NCBI GenBank assembly: GCA_003599415.1
Contig: QZKB01000107.1
Span: 1-64,000 of the forward strand
Source: Ignavibacteriales bacterium
GTDB lineage: Bacteria; Bacteroidota; Ignavibacteria; Ignavibacteriales; SURF-24
DNA: 64,000 bases
Direction of reading: 5' to 3'
Shown in pieces: positions 26,774 through 35,325 of this stretch. Each line of letters opens with the position of its first letter. Position 1 is the first letter of the stretch. A program made the position numbers and the translations under genes. The notes beneath the pieces are model-generated. The model saw nothing but the letters and a program-made list of their open reading frames with translations. It made no database searches and had not been told where the DNA came from.

Positions 26774-27634
26774 ATGAATATTTCTATAGCATCGGGAAAG
26801 GGAGGAACAGGTAAAACTACCGTGGCAGTTAACCTGGCCTTATCGGTTCAGCCTTCTGTTTATATTGATTGCGACGTTGAAGAACCTAACGGCCATATTC
26901 TTCTAAAACCAATAATTACCGAACAAAAATATGTTATGAAAAAACTGCCCAGTATTGATTTTAACAGATGCAGTTACTGCGGTAAATGCACAGATATATG
27001 TGAATTCAATGCAATAATAGCATTGAAGAATGATGTACTGGTTTTTGAAATGTGCCACGGCTGCGGTTTGTGCAGTTACTTTTGCCCGGAAAAAGCAATT
27101 GAAGAAATTAATAAGAATATTGGCGAAATAAGATCCGGTTACGCAAAATCTGAATTAACAATGTTTATTGAAGGCGAATTAAACATCGGAGAAATGGCAG
27201 CTGCCCCATTGATAAAACAAGTTAGAAAGGAAGCAGTGCCGGGAAGAATTAATTTTATTGACGCTCCACCCGGAACTTCCTGCTCTATGGTTGCAGCAGT
27301 TAAAGATTCCGACTATTGCATACTTGTTACAGAATCAACTCCGTTTGGATTAAATGATCTTAAACTTGCGGTTGATGTCATCCGTTCAATGGGAATTTCA
27401 TTTGGAGTAATAATCAACAAGTATGATGATTCATTTGCCGATATTGATAAATATTGTTCAGATCAAAAAATAACAATTCTATTAAAGCTTCCCTTTGAAA
27501 GAAAAATTGCAGAATGCTATTCATACGGAATTCCTCCGGTTTGTAAATTCCCGGAGTTGAAAGAAAAATTCCGGGACGTATTTTATAAAATTCAATCGTC
27601 TTTTTTGATGAAAGAAGTATTGCTTAACAGGTAG
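26774..27634 (+). CDS. MinD/ParA ATPase with two-[4Fe-4S] ferredoxin insert (1)
   Basis: An ATG at 26774 with AGGA ten bases upstream is chosen over a TTG at 26765. The 286-residue protein starts with the Walker A motif SGKGGTGKTTVAVNLAL and DCDVEEPN. Two ferredoxin motifs are inserted at about residues 64-105 (CSYCGKCTDICEFNAI and CHGCGLCSYFCPEKAI). The ATPase fold then resumes with DAPPGTSCSM. Such proteins form the core of the Desulfovibrio orange-protein complex, which was linked to cell division positioning. It probably works as a heterodimer with the next gene. Confidence 0.92.
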   Translation: MNISIASGKGGTGKTTVAVNLALSVQPSVYIDCDVEEPNGHILLKPIITEQKYVMKKLPSIDFNRCSYCGKCTDICEFNAIIALKNDVLVFEMCHGCGLCSYFCPEKAIEEINKNIGEIRSGYAKSELTMFIEGELNIGEMAAAPLIKQVRKEAVPGRINFIDAPPGTSCSMVAAVKDSDYCILVTESTPFGLNDLKLAVDVIRSMGISFGVIINKYDDSFADIDKYCSDQKITILLKLPFERKIAECYSYGIPPVCKFPELKEKFRDVFYKIQSSFLMKEVLLNR

Positions 27635-27639
27635 AAGAA

Positions 27640-28494
27640 ATGAAAAAACAGTTGGTAATATTAAGCGGAAAAGGCGGAACAGGTAAAACCACAATTGCTG
27701 CGGCTTTTTCAAAGCTGGCACAAAACAGTGTAATTGCAGATTGCGATGTTGATGCGGCCGATCTATTCATTCTTCTTAAACCTGAAATAATAAACGAAGT
27801 AAAATTTTACGGTGGGAAGAAAGCATCAATAAATAAGGATATTTGTACCCAATGTGGAATATGCGAAAGCTTTTGCCGGTTTGAAGCAATTAAAAATTTT
27901 AAGGTTGATGAATTGCTTTGTGAAGGCTGCGGTTTTTGCCAAAAGATTTGTCCGCAAAATGCAATTGATTTTCAACCTGTAATTTCAGGCAGTTATTTTA
28001 ATTGTAAAGTTGATACCTCAAAAAACTTTTTGTTTGCAAGGCTAATGCCGGGTGAAGGTAACTCGGGTAAACTTGTTACTGCACTAAAAAGAAACGCTTC
28101 AGAATATTTTTTTCAAAACGGGAATGAATGGTTTATTGTTGACGGACCGCCTGGAATTGGCTGCCCGGTTAACGCAAGTATTACCGGGGCTGATTTGATT
28201 TTACTTATAACCGAGCCAACTCTCTCCGGTTTGCACGATCTTGAAAGAATAATTAAACTGATCAAATTATTTAATATTTCAGTCCGTGTTGTTGTTAATA
28301 AATTTGATATTAATGAAGAAATGACATCAAAGATTGAAGACTACCTGAAAGCAGAGAAAATAGAACTTACAGGTAAAATTCCTTTTGATGAAACCGTTAT
28401 TCGTTCTCTTCAGCAGGAAAAAAGTATAATTGAATTCCCTGCGAGCAAAGCTTCAATAGAAATATCAACCATATGGAATTCACTACAAAACTAA
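27640..28494 (+). CDS. MinD/ParA ATPase with two-[4Fe-4S] ferredoxin insert (2)
   Basis: The 284-residue paralogue of the preceding protein has SGKGGTGKTTIAAAFSKL, DCDVDAAD, ferredoxin motifs CTQCGICESFCRFEAI and CEGCGFCQKICPQNAI, and DGPPGIGCPVNA. The two ATPases are adjacent with a five-base gap, as in archaeal and sulfate-reducer clusters, which implies one complex. The nucleotide-driven step may move electrons or clusters onto the NifX-fold partners. No nitrogenase gene is visible in the window, so a nitrogenase role is unlikely. Confidence 0.92.
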   Translation: MKKQLVILSGKGGTGKTTIAAAFSKLAQNSVIADCDVDAADLFILLKPEIINEVKFYGGKKASINKDICTQCGICESFCRFEAIKNFKVDELLCEGCGFCQKICPQNAIDFQPVISGSYFNCKVDTSKNFLFARLMPGEGNSGKLVTALKRNASEYFFQNGNEWFIVDGPPGIGCPVNASITGADLILLITEPTLSGLHDLERIIKLIKLFNISVRVVVNKFDINEEMTSKIEDYLKAEKIELTGKIPFDETVIRSLQQEKSIIEFPASKASIEISTIWNSLQN

Positions 28495-28507
28495 TAAAGG
28501 CACTTTA

Positions 28508-28846
28508 ATGAAGATAGCTATTACTTCAACCGGAGCAAGCAAAGAATCTCCTGTTTCAGAAAAATTCGGCAGATGTTCATATTTCGTTATTTATGATACG
28601 GTAGATGAGACAATATACTCAATCGTAAATACTGCAGTAAACTCAGAACATGGAGCCGGGCCAAGAGCTGCACAACTGATTATAAATGAAAATGCAGAAG
28701 TTGTTTTAACCGGTGCAGTTGGCGGAAACGCCGAAAATGTGCTGAACACGGGAAAAGTAAAAATTGTAACAGGATTTAAAAGCAACATGAAAATAACTGA
28801 AGCAATTAACCATTACCTGAATAAAACTAAAATGGATTTAAATTAA
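28508..28846 (+). CDS. NifX/ORP-fold protein
   Basis: The 112-residue protein is a compact NifX-like domain (MKIAITSTGASKESPVSEKFGRCSYF, HGAGPRAAQLI, EVVLTGAVGGNAENVL) without His-rich or coiled-coil additions. It is the copy closest in layout to minimal archaeal orange-protein relatives. It is preceded by GAAAGG-like purines and lies 13 bp behind the second MinD gene, two bases ahead of the NifU-like gene. Confidence 0.87.
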   Translation: MKIAITSTGASKESPVSEKFGRCSYFVIYDTVDETIYSIVNTAVNSEHGAGPRAAQLIINENAEVVLTGAVGGNAENVLNTGKVKIVTGFKSNMKITEAINHYLNKTKMDLN

Positions 28847-28848
28847 TT

Positions 28849-29241
28849 ATGCCGGATACAAGCTCTGTTCAGCTTTTAAAAAGTATTGGTTATTCGGAAA
28901 AAGCAATTCTGTTGCTGTTCCTTCAGCAAAACTTCGGTAAAATTGAAAATGCCGATATCACTGCCAGGTATCAATCAGATTGCGGGGATTTATTAATCAT
29001 TTATCTAAAGCTTGAAAATGAAAAAATAATTTCCGCAAAATTTGAATTTGTAGGTTGTATTGGTTTGCAGGCTGCTGCTTCCGCATTAACTGAACTGATA
29101 AAGGGATTAAGCCTGGTTGATGCTTCTAAAATAAGCTTCGATGATATTCTTGATTTTCTTGAAAGTGTGCCGGAATCCAAATATGAATGCATTCATTTAG
29201 CTCTTAACACACTAGCAAATGGACTTAAACCATACCTGTAA
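28849..29241 (+). CDS. NifU/IscU-like Fe-S scaffold protein
   Basis: The 130-residue protein fits the NifU N-terminal/IscU fold by pattern. The three scaffold cysteines lie in SDCGDLL, FVGCIGLQAAASALTELIKG and KYECIHLALNTL, with the Asp after Cys-Gly. The N-terminus differs from housekeeping IscU, lacking the YHENPRNVG region. It is the last gene of the second sigma54 unit. An Fe-S scaffold here supports the view that the operon builds or moves a metal-sulfur cluster. Confidence 0.8.
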   Translation: MPDTSSVQLLKSIGYSEKAILLLFLQQNFGKIENADITARYQSDCGDLLIIYLKLENEKIISAKFEFVGCIGLQAAASALTELIKGLSLVDASKISFDDILDFLESVPESKYECIHLALNTLANGLKPYL

Positions 29242-29324
29242 TTAATTTCTTTAATAATTAGATTCATTGATTTAACTTTAGCAGGTTCGTATTTACGTTT
29301 ATTTATTTTTAACAGAGATTTTAA

Positions 29325-30167
29325 ATGGTTAACCTCGTATTATCTACATTAACTGAATCAATTAAGATTACACTTCTTGTTTTGGTAATGATGATTCTTA
29401 TTGACCTGATAAACGTTAGGACAAGGGGAAAACTATCGTCCATCCTGCAAACCGGTAGACGATGGAAACAATATGTGCTTGCTTCCCTGCTTGGGGCTTC
29501 ACCCGGTTGCATAGGTTCCTTTGCAGGTGTATCGTTGTATGTTCATGGGATGATAAGCTTTGGAGCTTTAACAGGAATGATGCTTGCAACCGCCGGCGAT
29601 GAACAGTTTGTAATGCTCGCTATGTTTCCTAAAACTGCTATTATAATTTTTATTATCCTTTTCTTTATTGGAATAATTGCAGGCGTTGTAACAGATTTTG
29701 TAATCAAGAAATTTAAGATTAAAACCTGCTCCGATTGTAAAGAGAAGCAATTCCACGAGGATAAAGAAGGAATATCTCATTACATCAAGGATCATATCTG
29801 GAAACATATTATTAAAAAACATATTCTTAGAACATTTTTGTGGACGTTTGGCGCCATTTTAATTATCGGGATTGGTTTAACGTTCTGGCAAATAGATAAA
29901 ATAACTTCAGAATATACTTTTCTTATTCTCATTTTAAGCGCAGTTATTGGCTTAATTCCGGAATCCGGTCCGCATTTAATCTTTGTTACTATGTACGCGC
30001 AGGGTCTAATTCCTTTTTCAATCCTGTTTACAAGCTCTATTGTTCAGGATGGGCATGGCATGCTTCCATTGCTTTCCTATTCAGTTAAAGATTCCATACT
30101 TGTAAAAATCTTTAATCTAATCTTCGGTTTAAGCTTTGGATTATTAATTTATTTGATGGGTTATTAA
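29325..30167 (+). CDS. Putative 10-TM metal/arsenic exporter-like permease (ArsP_2 family)
   Basis: The 280-residue polytopic protein reads LLGASPGCIGSFAGVSLYVHG, GMMLATAGDEQFVMLAMFP and a second-half repeat IGLIPESGPHLIFVTMYAQG. A central cytosolic loop has KTCSDCKEK and several histidines that may bind metal. This pattern belongs to the PF11449 group of putative heavy-metal exporters (also annotated as arsenic efflux proteins). Its stop overlaps the methyltransferase start. An 83-bp gap separates it from the NifU-like gene, so it may have its own promoter. Confidence 0.7.
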   Translation: MVNLVLSTLTESIKITLLVLVMMILIDLINVRTRGKLSSILQTGRRWKQYVLASLLGASPGCIGSFAGVSLYVHGMISFGALTGMMLATAGDEQFVMLAMFPKTAIIIFIILFFIGIIAGVVTDFVIKKFKIKTCSDCKEKQFHEDKEGISHYIKDHIWKHIIKKHILRTFLWTFGAILIIGIGLTFWQIDKITSEYTFLILILSAVIGLIPESGPHLIFVTMYAQGLIPFSILFTSSIVQDGHGMLPLLSYSVKDSILVKIFNLIFGLSFGLLIYLMGY

Positions 30168-30766
30168 TGAATATTTTGGAAACAATTCCTAAATCTGACA
30201 GTGATTTATTGCTTGAAAGCTGGGGATACAATTTAATTACTGAGTATCATCAGATGCTAAAAGCAGCAAAATTTAATAATTCTATTATTCTTGATTTGGC
30301 AACCGGTACAGGAAGAGCTTCATCTGTACTTACAAGAATGAATTTTAACGTACTAACCGGAGATTACAGCCTGGATAAAAAGTCCGAAGCCGAGAGAAGA
30401 ATAACCGAAAAATATTTCAACAAAGTAAAATTTGTAAAACTTAATCTTGAATCTCTCCCCTTTGATGATGATTCAATTGAAAATATTGTTTGCCTTAATA
30501 CACTTCATGAATTATCAAATCCTGTTAAATGCCTTGAAGAAATAATACGGGTTCATTCAAGAACAGGTATTATGCTTTTAGCAGATTTTAATCCTCTTGG
30601 TTTTGATGTTATGGACAGGCTTCATCTTTCCAGGTTTAACAAGGTTCATCCGCGCGGTAATATTTTGCCGGAAACAACACTTAAAATACTTCAGGAAAAT
30701 TATTTTAAAATAAACCTGTTAAGTACTGAACTAAATTCCGGATTTATTGTTTTAGGAAAAAATTAA
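30167..30766 (+). CDS. Class I SAM-dependent methyltransferase
   Basis: The 199-residue protein has the SAM-binding motif DLATGTGRASSVL, the acidic second strand LTGDYS and NLESLPFDDDSIENIVCLNTLHEL typical of UbiE/MT11-type enzymes. The substrate is unknown. It overlaps the permease stop (TAATG) and lies one base ahead of a hotdog thioesterase, indicating one operon. Arsenic or metalloid methylation is a possibility raised only by the neighbouring exporter; no cysteine set like that of ArsM is visible. Confidence 0.8.
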   Translation: MNILETIPKSDSDLLLESWGYNLITEYHQMLKAAKFNNSIILDLATGTGRASSVLTRMNFNVLTGDYSLDKKSEAERRITEKYFNKVKFVKLNLESLPFDDDSIENIVCLNTLHELSNPVKCLEEIIRVHSRTGIMLLADFNPLGFDVMDRLHLSRFNKVHPRGNILPETTLKILQENYFKINLLSTELNSGFIVLGKN

Positions 30767-30767
30767 A

Positions 30768-31214
30768 TTGAAAGATATAAAACAAAGCAACAGACCTTTA
30801 ATTGTGGAAAATGATTTTATTGTGACCACTTATGATATTGATATTGCCGGCCATTTAAATAATGTTGTTTATGTACGATGGCTTGAAGATTTAAGAAGGA
30901 TTTTTTTTGATGAGCACTATCCGGTAAAAAATTTACTGAGTCTCAACCTCTATCCGGTTATAGCTTCAACAAACATCAAATATAAAAGGCAGATAAAGCT
31001 ATTTGATAAGCCCAAAGGATTCATGTGGCTTGAAAAAATAGACAGAATAATTTTAAAACTTAAAGCAGAATTTACCGTAAACGGTTCCGTTGCAGCATTT
31101 GCAGAACAAAAATGCGTCATTTACAATCTTGAAACCAGTCAAATCGTTAAACCACCGGAAATAATATTTCACACATTTATTCAGGAGACAAACGTAAAAA
31201 ATGTTTTTATGTAA
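30768..31214 (+). CDS. Hotdog-fold acyl thioesterase (4HBT-like)
   Basis: The 148-residue protein, starting at TTG, matches the 4-hydroxybenzoyl-CoA thioesterase fold. The catalytic segment TYDIDIAGHLNNVVYVRWLEDLRR includes Asp and the HxNN pair, followed by SLNLYPVIAST and the long strand FMWLEKIDRIILKLKAEF. Substrate is probably an acyl-CoA or acyl-ACP. Its last codons overlap the TonB receptor gene, so it is part of the same operon, with no evident functional link. Confidence 0.75.
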   Translation: MKDIKQSNRPLIVENDFIVTTYDIDIAGHLNNVVYVRWLEDLRRIFFDEHYPVKNLLSLNLYPVIASTNIKYKRQIKLFDKPKGFMWLEKIDRIILKLKAEFTVNGSVAAFAEQKCVIYNLETSQIVKPPEIIFHTFIQETNVKNVFM

Positions 31215-33636
31215 TCTTATTATCGTTCGTAATTACTTTCAAAGATTTAATAACCCTTTTCTTATTGGAATAGTTATCTTATTATTTATTTCTATGAACA
31301 TACATGCCCAAACCGGTGTAATCTCTGGTACAGTTGTAAATAAAGAGAATCAGACAGCCCTTAACGGAGCTAATGTTTTACTTGATGGACCAGACATACG
31401 AAAGACAACCGACGATAAAGGTAAATTTATAATAGAAGGCTTGCCTACCGGCAGTTATACAATTTCTGTTTCATTTGTTGGATATAAAACGACTGAGCTG
31501 GAAGTTGAAGTAAAGAATGATACACCTGCATTTGTTTATATCGAATTAAATCCGGCTTCATTAGTACTTGGAGAAGTAACCGTATCAAGTTATAAGTATG
31601 AGAAATACTTAAAGGAAATTCCCATTCCGATTGGTTTGCAGACAAGCGAGGAAATTTTAAGCTCACCAGCATTAACTGTTTCCGATGCCGTCAAAAATAT
31701 TCCAGGCGTTTCATTAACGCGTGACGGTATATGGGAAACCACAGTAAACATAAGAGGATTAAGCCGCTCAAGCGTTGTTACATTAATTGATGGGAACCGT
31801 GTTGAAACTGCAACTGATATTTCCGCCGGCTTATCTTTAATTGATCTTGCAGACATCGAAAGGATTGAAATTATTAAAGGCGCAGCATCTGCCCTATATG
31901 GAACAGGTGCAACCGGCGGAGTTGTAAATATCTTTACCAAATCCGCTTACTTTAATAAAAATTATTATTACAACGGAAGATTAACCGGAACGTATAATTC
32001 CGTAAACAATCAGCCTGCAGTTAATCTTACTTTAAATAGCGGCGCATCAAACTGGTATGTTCACCTAAGCGGAATGTTCAGAAAAGCTGATAATGTTGAA
32101 ACACCGCAGGGCACATTGCTTAATTCACAATTTGAAGACAATAATATTTCTGCTTCGTTTGGTTTAAAACCTTTTACCAATCATGAATTGAAATTAAGTT
32201 ACCAGCAGTTTAATGCAGAGAATGTCGGCATTCCCGGCGGAAGTTCTTTGTTTCCATCCAAAGCTGAAGTACGTTACCCGAAAGAGATGAGAAGAATGGC
32301 AAGCGCGGAGTATAAAATCAATTCCATCTCTCAAACTCTGCAAAGTTTATCAATGAAGATTTTTCATCAGTTCATTTTAAGAGATGTTGAAAATATTCCT
32401 TATACTGTTCAGAATGTACCCGCATCCGGTACACAACCGCCAAGACGGGTTAGTGTTCTTAAAATTACTCCGGGAGCAGATCATAATGTAAACGGCTTCC
32501 AGGTACAATCTAACTGGACGCTGGCAGATAACAATTACTTAATAGCAGGCATTGATGGCTGGCAGCGCGAGTATAATGGTGAAAGAGAAAGATATCAGAA
32601 GATTGAAGTACTTAATCCTAACACACAAGCTGTTGTAAAAACTATAAATAAAATCATCGGCGAAAAACCGATTCCCGATTCCAGATTTTTAAGCATTGGC
32701 TTTTATGCACAGGATGAAATTGGATTGATCAAAAATAAACTTAACTCTACCGTTGGCGGACGGATTGATTTCATCAATGTTAAGAATGACAAAACTTACA
32801 ATCCTGTTTATGAAATTACTGACGGCATTAGAAGTGATGCACCGGCAGGACAAATTTTGTGGTGGGATGAAAAAAATATTAATGAGGTTTCTTACAGCGG
32901 CAATATCAACTTCCTGTACAAAGCTTTCCAAGATATTGATTTTACTTTAAGCATTGCACATTCATTCCGTTCTCCTTCACTTGAAGAAAGATACCAGTAC
33001 ATTGACCAGGGGAATGTTATAAGACTTGGTGACCCGGATCTGAAACCGGAGAAAGGTCTTTTCTTTAATCTTGGTATTCGTGTGTGGAAAGACAAATTAA
33101 ATTTAACGGGTGATTTATTCTATAATACTTTAAGAGACATTATAGTTGAACTGCCGGGCACTTACGAAGGCAGGAATGCGCTTATTAAAACAAACATCGG
33201 CAAGGCTGAACTGTATGGTTTTGAATTAGGCGCTGAATATAGTTTACTTCAGCATTATATTGTTTACACCAGCCTTTCATATACAAGGGGTAAAGACAAA
33301 TATAATAACACAGATCTTCCGCAGATTCCGCCACTTAATGGAAGACTGGGAGCAAAATCAAATGTGCTTCATTTTGTTGAGGCTGATTTAAGCGCAACAT
33401 TTTTTGATGCACAGAAGAAAGTTGCGGCAGGAGAATTAACAACTCCCGGTTATGTTACACTGGATTTTTATCTCAGTTCTATTCCTTTTGAACTTGGTTT
33501 TATTAAATTACAGGCGTTTGCCGGAGTTGAAAATCTTTTAGACAAAGCTTACAGAAACCATTTGTCAACCAACAGAGGATTAATTACAATTGAACCGGGA
33601 AGAAATATTTTTGCCCGTTTGTCAATCAATTGGTAA
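31201..33636 (+). CDS. TonB-dependent outer-membrane receptor
   Basis: The 811-residue protein has an N-terminal signal region (hydrophobic at about residues 20-36), a CarboxypepD_reg domain (ISGTVVNKENQTALNGANVLLDG) and a plug domain (VSDAVKNIPGVSLTRDGIWETTVNIRGL, ALYGTGATGGVVNIFTK). A 22-strand barrel ends with a terminal aromatic strand (NIFARLSINW). FRSPSLEERY and LKPEKGLFFNLG are typical of siderophore/cobalamin-type receptors rather than SusC. It imports a scarce ligand such as a metal chelate using TonB. The operon context with a putative metal permease fits. Confidence 0.93.
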   Translation: MFLCNLIIVRNYFQRFNNPFLIGIVILLFISMNIHAQTGVISGTVVNKENQTALNGANVLLDGPDIRKTTDDKGKFIIEGLPTGSYTISVSFVGYKTTELEVEVKNDTPAFVYIELNPASLVLGEVTVSSYKYEKYLKEIPIPIGLQTSEEILSSPALTVSDAVKNIPGVSLTRDGIWETTVNIRGLSRSSVVTLIDGNRVETATDISAGLSLIDLADIERIEIIKGAASALYGTGATGGVVNIFTKSAYFNKNYYYNGRLTGTYNSVNNQPAVNLTLNSGASNWYVHLSGMFRKADNVETPQGTLLNSQFEDNNISASFGLKPFTNHELKLSYQQFNAENVGIPGGSSLFPSKAEVRYPKEMRRMASAEYKINSISQTLQSLSMKIFHQFILRDVENIPYTVQNVPASGTQPPRRVSVLKITPGADHNVNGFQVQSNWTLADNNYLIAGIDGWQREYNGERERYQKIEVLNPNTQAVVKTINKIIGEKPIPDSRFLSIGFYAQDEIGLIKNKLNSTVGGRIDFINVKNDKTYNPVYEITDGIRSDAPAGQILWWDEKNINEVSYSGNINFLYKAFQDIDFTLSIAHSFRSPSLEERYQYIDQGNVIRLGDPDLKPEKGLFFNLGIRVWKDKLNLTGDLFYNTLRDIIVELPGTYEGRNALIKTNIGKAELYGFELGAEYSLLQHYIVYTSLSYTRGKDKYNNTDLPQIPPLNGRLGAKSNVLHFVEADLSATFFDAQKKVAAGELTTPGYVTLDFYLSSIPFELGFIKLQAFAGVENLLDKAYRNHLSTNRGLITIEPGRNIFARLSINW

Positions 33637-33661
33637 TTTACCCAACAAAAAAAGTAATTAA

Positions 33662-34540
33662 ATGAACTGGTTTCTGCTGGCATCTTTATCCGCCGTATTC
33701 TCGGCTGTGTCTACACTTTTTGAGAAGCGCTCTTTATTCAAAATGAAAGCGCTTGACTTTTCATTCCTTGTCTCCATATTCGGATTTTTATTCTCAATTC
33801 CATTCTTCTTTCAAATTGATTTCGGAAATCTCAACTTCACAAGTCTTGCTATACTCTTTATCAAATCAATACTTGGAGCAATGGCATTTCTAAGTGTAAT
33901 GATGTCTCTTAAGAATATGGAGATAAGCCGCGCGCTTCCACTGCTTGCTTTATCTCCCGGAGTTGTAGCTTTGTTTGCATTTATACTTTTAGGAGAATCT
34001 TTATCTTTTCAGGAAATACTCGGAATGGGCTTACTTTTAGTTGGCACTTATATACTGGAAACAAAACCGGTACAAACTTTCTTTGAGCCGTTTCATATTT
34101 TCTTCAGATCAAAGGATTACCGTTATATTATTTTAGCGCTTCTGCTTTTTACCGCCACATCAATTATGGATAAGCTTTTATTAAAGCAATACAAACTTCC
34201 TCCAATTGATTTCATGGCTTTCCAGCAATTATTCTTCGCAATAATTTTCACTGTAATATTTATATTCGGATTAAGAGAACACTCATCTGAGATTAAATCC
34301 ATTGATAAAAAACTTTTATTGTTTGTTATTGCTGTAGCTCTGCTGACAGTAGGATACAGGTACACCCAGATTCATGCAGTTAAGTTAGCACCAGTTTCAC
34401 TTGTGCTTGCAGTTAAAAGAACTTCTGTTTTCTTTGCGGCAATTATAGGAGGAAAATTATTTAACGAAGGTAACCTTGTAAAGAAAGCAATTGCCGCAGC
34501 GATTATAATCGGCGGATCAATGCTGATTCTGCAGGAATAA
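33662..34540 (+). CDS. EamA/DMT-family transporter
   Basis: The 292-residue membrane protein consists of two EamA repeats of five hydrophobic segments each; the second begins near residue 150 (YIILALLLFTATSIMDK). The short polar loops and the lengths suit the drug/metabolite transporter superfamily. It follows the TonB receptor by 25 bp on the same strand, so it may move the imported ligand or a metabolite, but the family is too diverse to name a substrate. Confidence 0.8.
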   Translation: MNWFLLASLSAVFSAVSTLFEKRSLFKMKALDFSFLVSIFGFLFSIPFFFQIDFGNLNFTSLAILFIKSILGAMAFLSVMMSLKNMEISRALPLLALSPGVVALFAFILLGESLSFQEILGMGLLLVGTYILETKPVQTFFEPFHIFFRSKDYRYIILALLLFTATSIMDKLLLKQYKLPPIDFMAFQQLFFAIIFTVIFIFGLREHSSEIKSIDKKLLLFVIAVALLTVGYRYTQIHAVKLAPVSLVLAVKRTSVFFAAIIGGKLFNEGNLVKKAIAAAIIIGGSMLILQE

Positions 34541-34574
34541 AGGCAAAATAGTTTAACTCCAATAAGTTGAAGAA

Positions 34575-34964
34575 CTACTTAACCAGTTCATTCTTTACTT
34601 CTACTATTACTCTTTCGGCTAAGCGGATAGAACTCTTACAAATTTCTTTATCAGGATAAAAATTTGGAAGTGCGCTTCCAATCGGATATTTTGTTGGCAA
34701 ATAAATGCTGTCTAAAAAATCACACTCGTCTTCAGATAATACAACAGAGATTCCTTCGTTTTCCAGAATGGTTTTCAATTCAAGGATGTTATGAGTTTTC
34801 TTAAATGGAATTCTTCTTTCAATGAACAAGGCTTTTAACGCCTTCTCTATGGATTGCTGAATATTATGTAAGCAGGGATTAAATAATTCGCTTTTAAGAA
34901 GAACTTTTGCCGCCTCAAGGTTTTCTTCAGAATAAGCAAGCCAGAGTTTAGTTTCCTCTTGCAT
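34575..34964 (-). CDS. HEPN-domain protein (HEPN/MNT pair)
   Basis: The 129-residue all-helical protein has the HEPN pattern: EENLEAAKVLLKS, HNIQQSIEKALKALFIE and the candidate RNase motif RIPFKKTHNI (R...H). It overlaps the MNT nucleotidyltransferase by 17 bases, the usual order for HEPN/MNT toxin-antitoxin or adenylylation-control pairs, where HEPN is the toxic RNase. Its active-site spacing (R-X6-H) is close to canonical RX4-6H. Confidence 0.85.
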   Translation of the reverse strand: MQEETKLWLAYSEENLEAAKVLLKSELFNPCLHNIQQSIEKALKALFIERRIPFKKTHNILELKTILENEGISVVLSEDECDFLDSIYLPTKYPIGSALPNFYPDKEICKSSIRLAERVIVEVKNELVK

Positions 34965-35247
34965 AAATCACTTCACCGCTAACAACTTCATTTGCAAAAA
35001 AGCTATTATCATTTTTTTCAATAACCGGGAAAATATCAACTGCTATTTCCCTAGAGATACTTCTGATCAGCCTTCTATACTTTAATGCAAGATTTAAATA
35101 ATTCTCGGAGCTATTCTGTACTACTGCAATGTCGATATCATTAGGATCTTCAGTTTTATTGAAAGAACCGAAAACAATAATTTTTTCAATCTCTTTTTCT
35201 CCCTTTAATAAATCTGCAATTTTATTTTTCAATTCTTTCTTATTCAT
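34948..35247 (-). CDS. MNT-type nucleotidyltransferase (HEPN/MNT pair)
   Basis: The 99-residue protein is a minimal polymerase-beta-like nucleotidyltransferase with IVFGSFNKTEDPNDIDIAVV, that is the GSx(n)DxD catalytic motif intact. In characterised pairs the MNT protein AMPylates and silences the HEPN partner. It is the upstream gene of the pair. Its 78-bp upstream gap to the racemase gene probably contains the pair's promoter. Confidence 0.87.
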   Translation of the reverse strand: MNKKELKNKIADLLKGEKEIEKIIVFGSFNKTEDPNDIDIAVVQNSSENYLNLALKYRRLIRSISREIAVDIFPVIEKNDNSFFANEVVSGEVIYARGN

Positions 35248-35325
35248 TATGCTTTTCTTTTTTCAATCTAAATATAGAATAAACGCTTTTTAGTTGCCAA
35301 TGACCGCTATTAAGTTTGCCCAATA

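Noticed and set aside
18013-29241. Nitrogen-fixation gene cluster
   Set aside because: NifX- and NifU-like folds are present, but no nifH, nifD, nifK, nifE or nifN is seen, and the MinD-ferredoxin genes point to an ORP-type locus.
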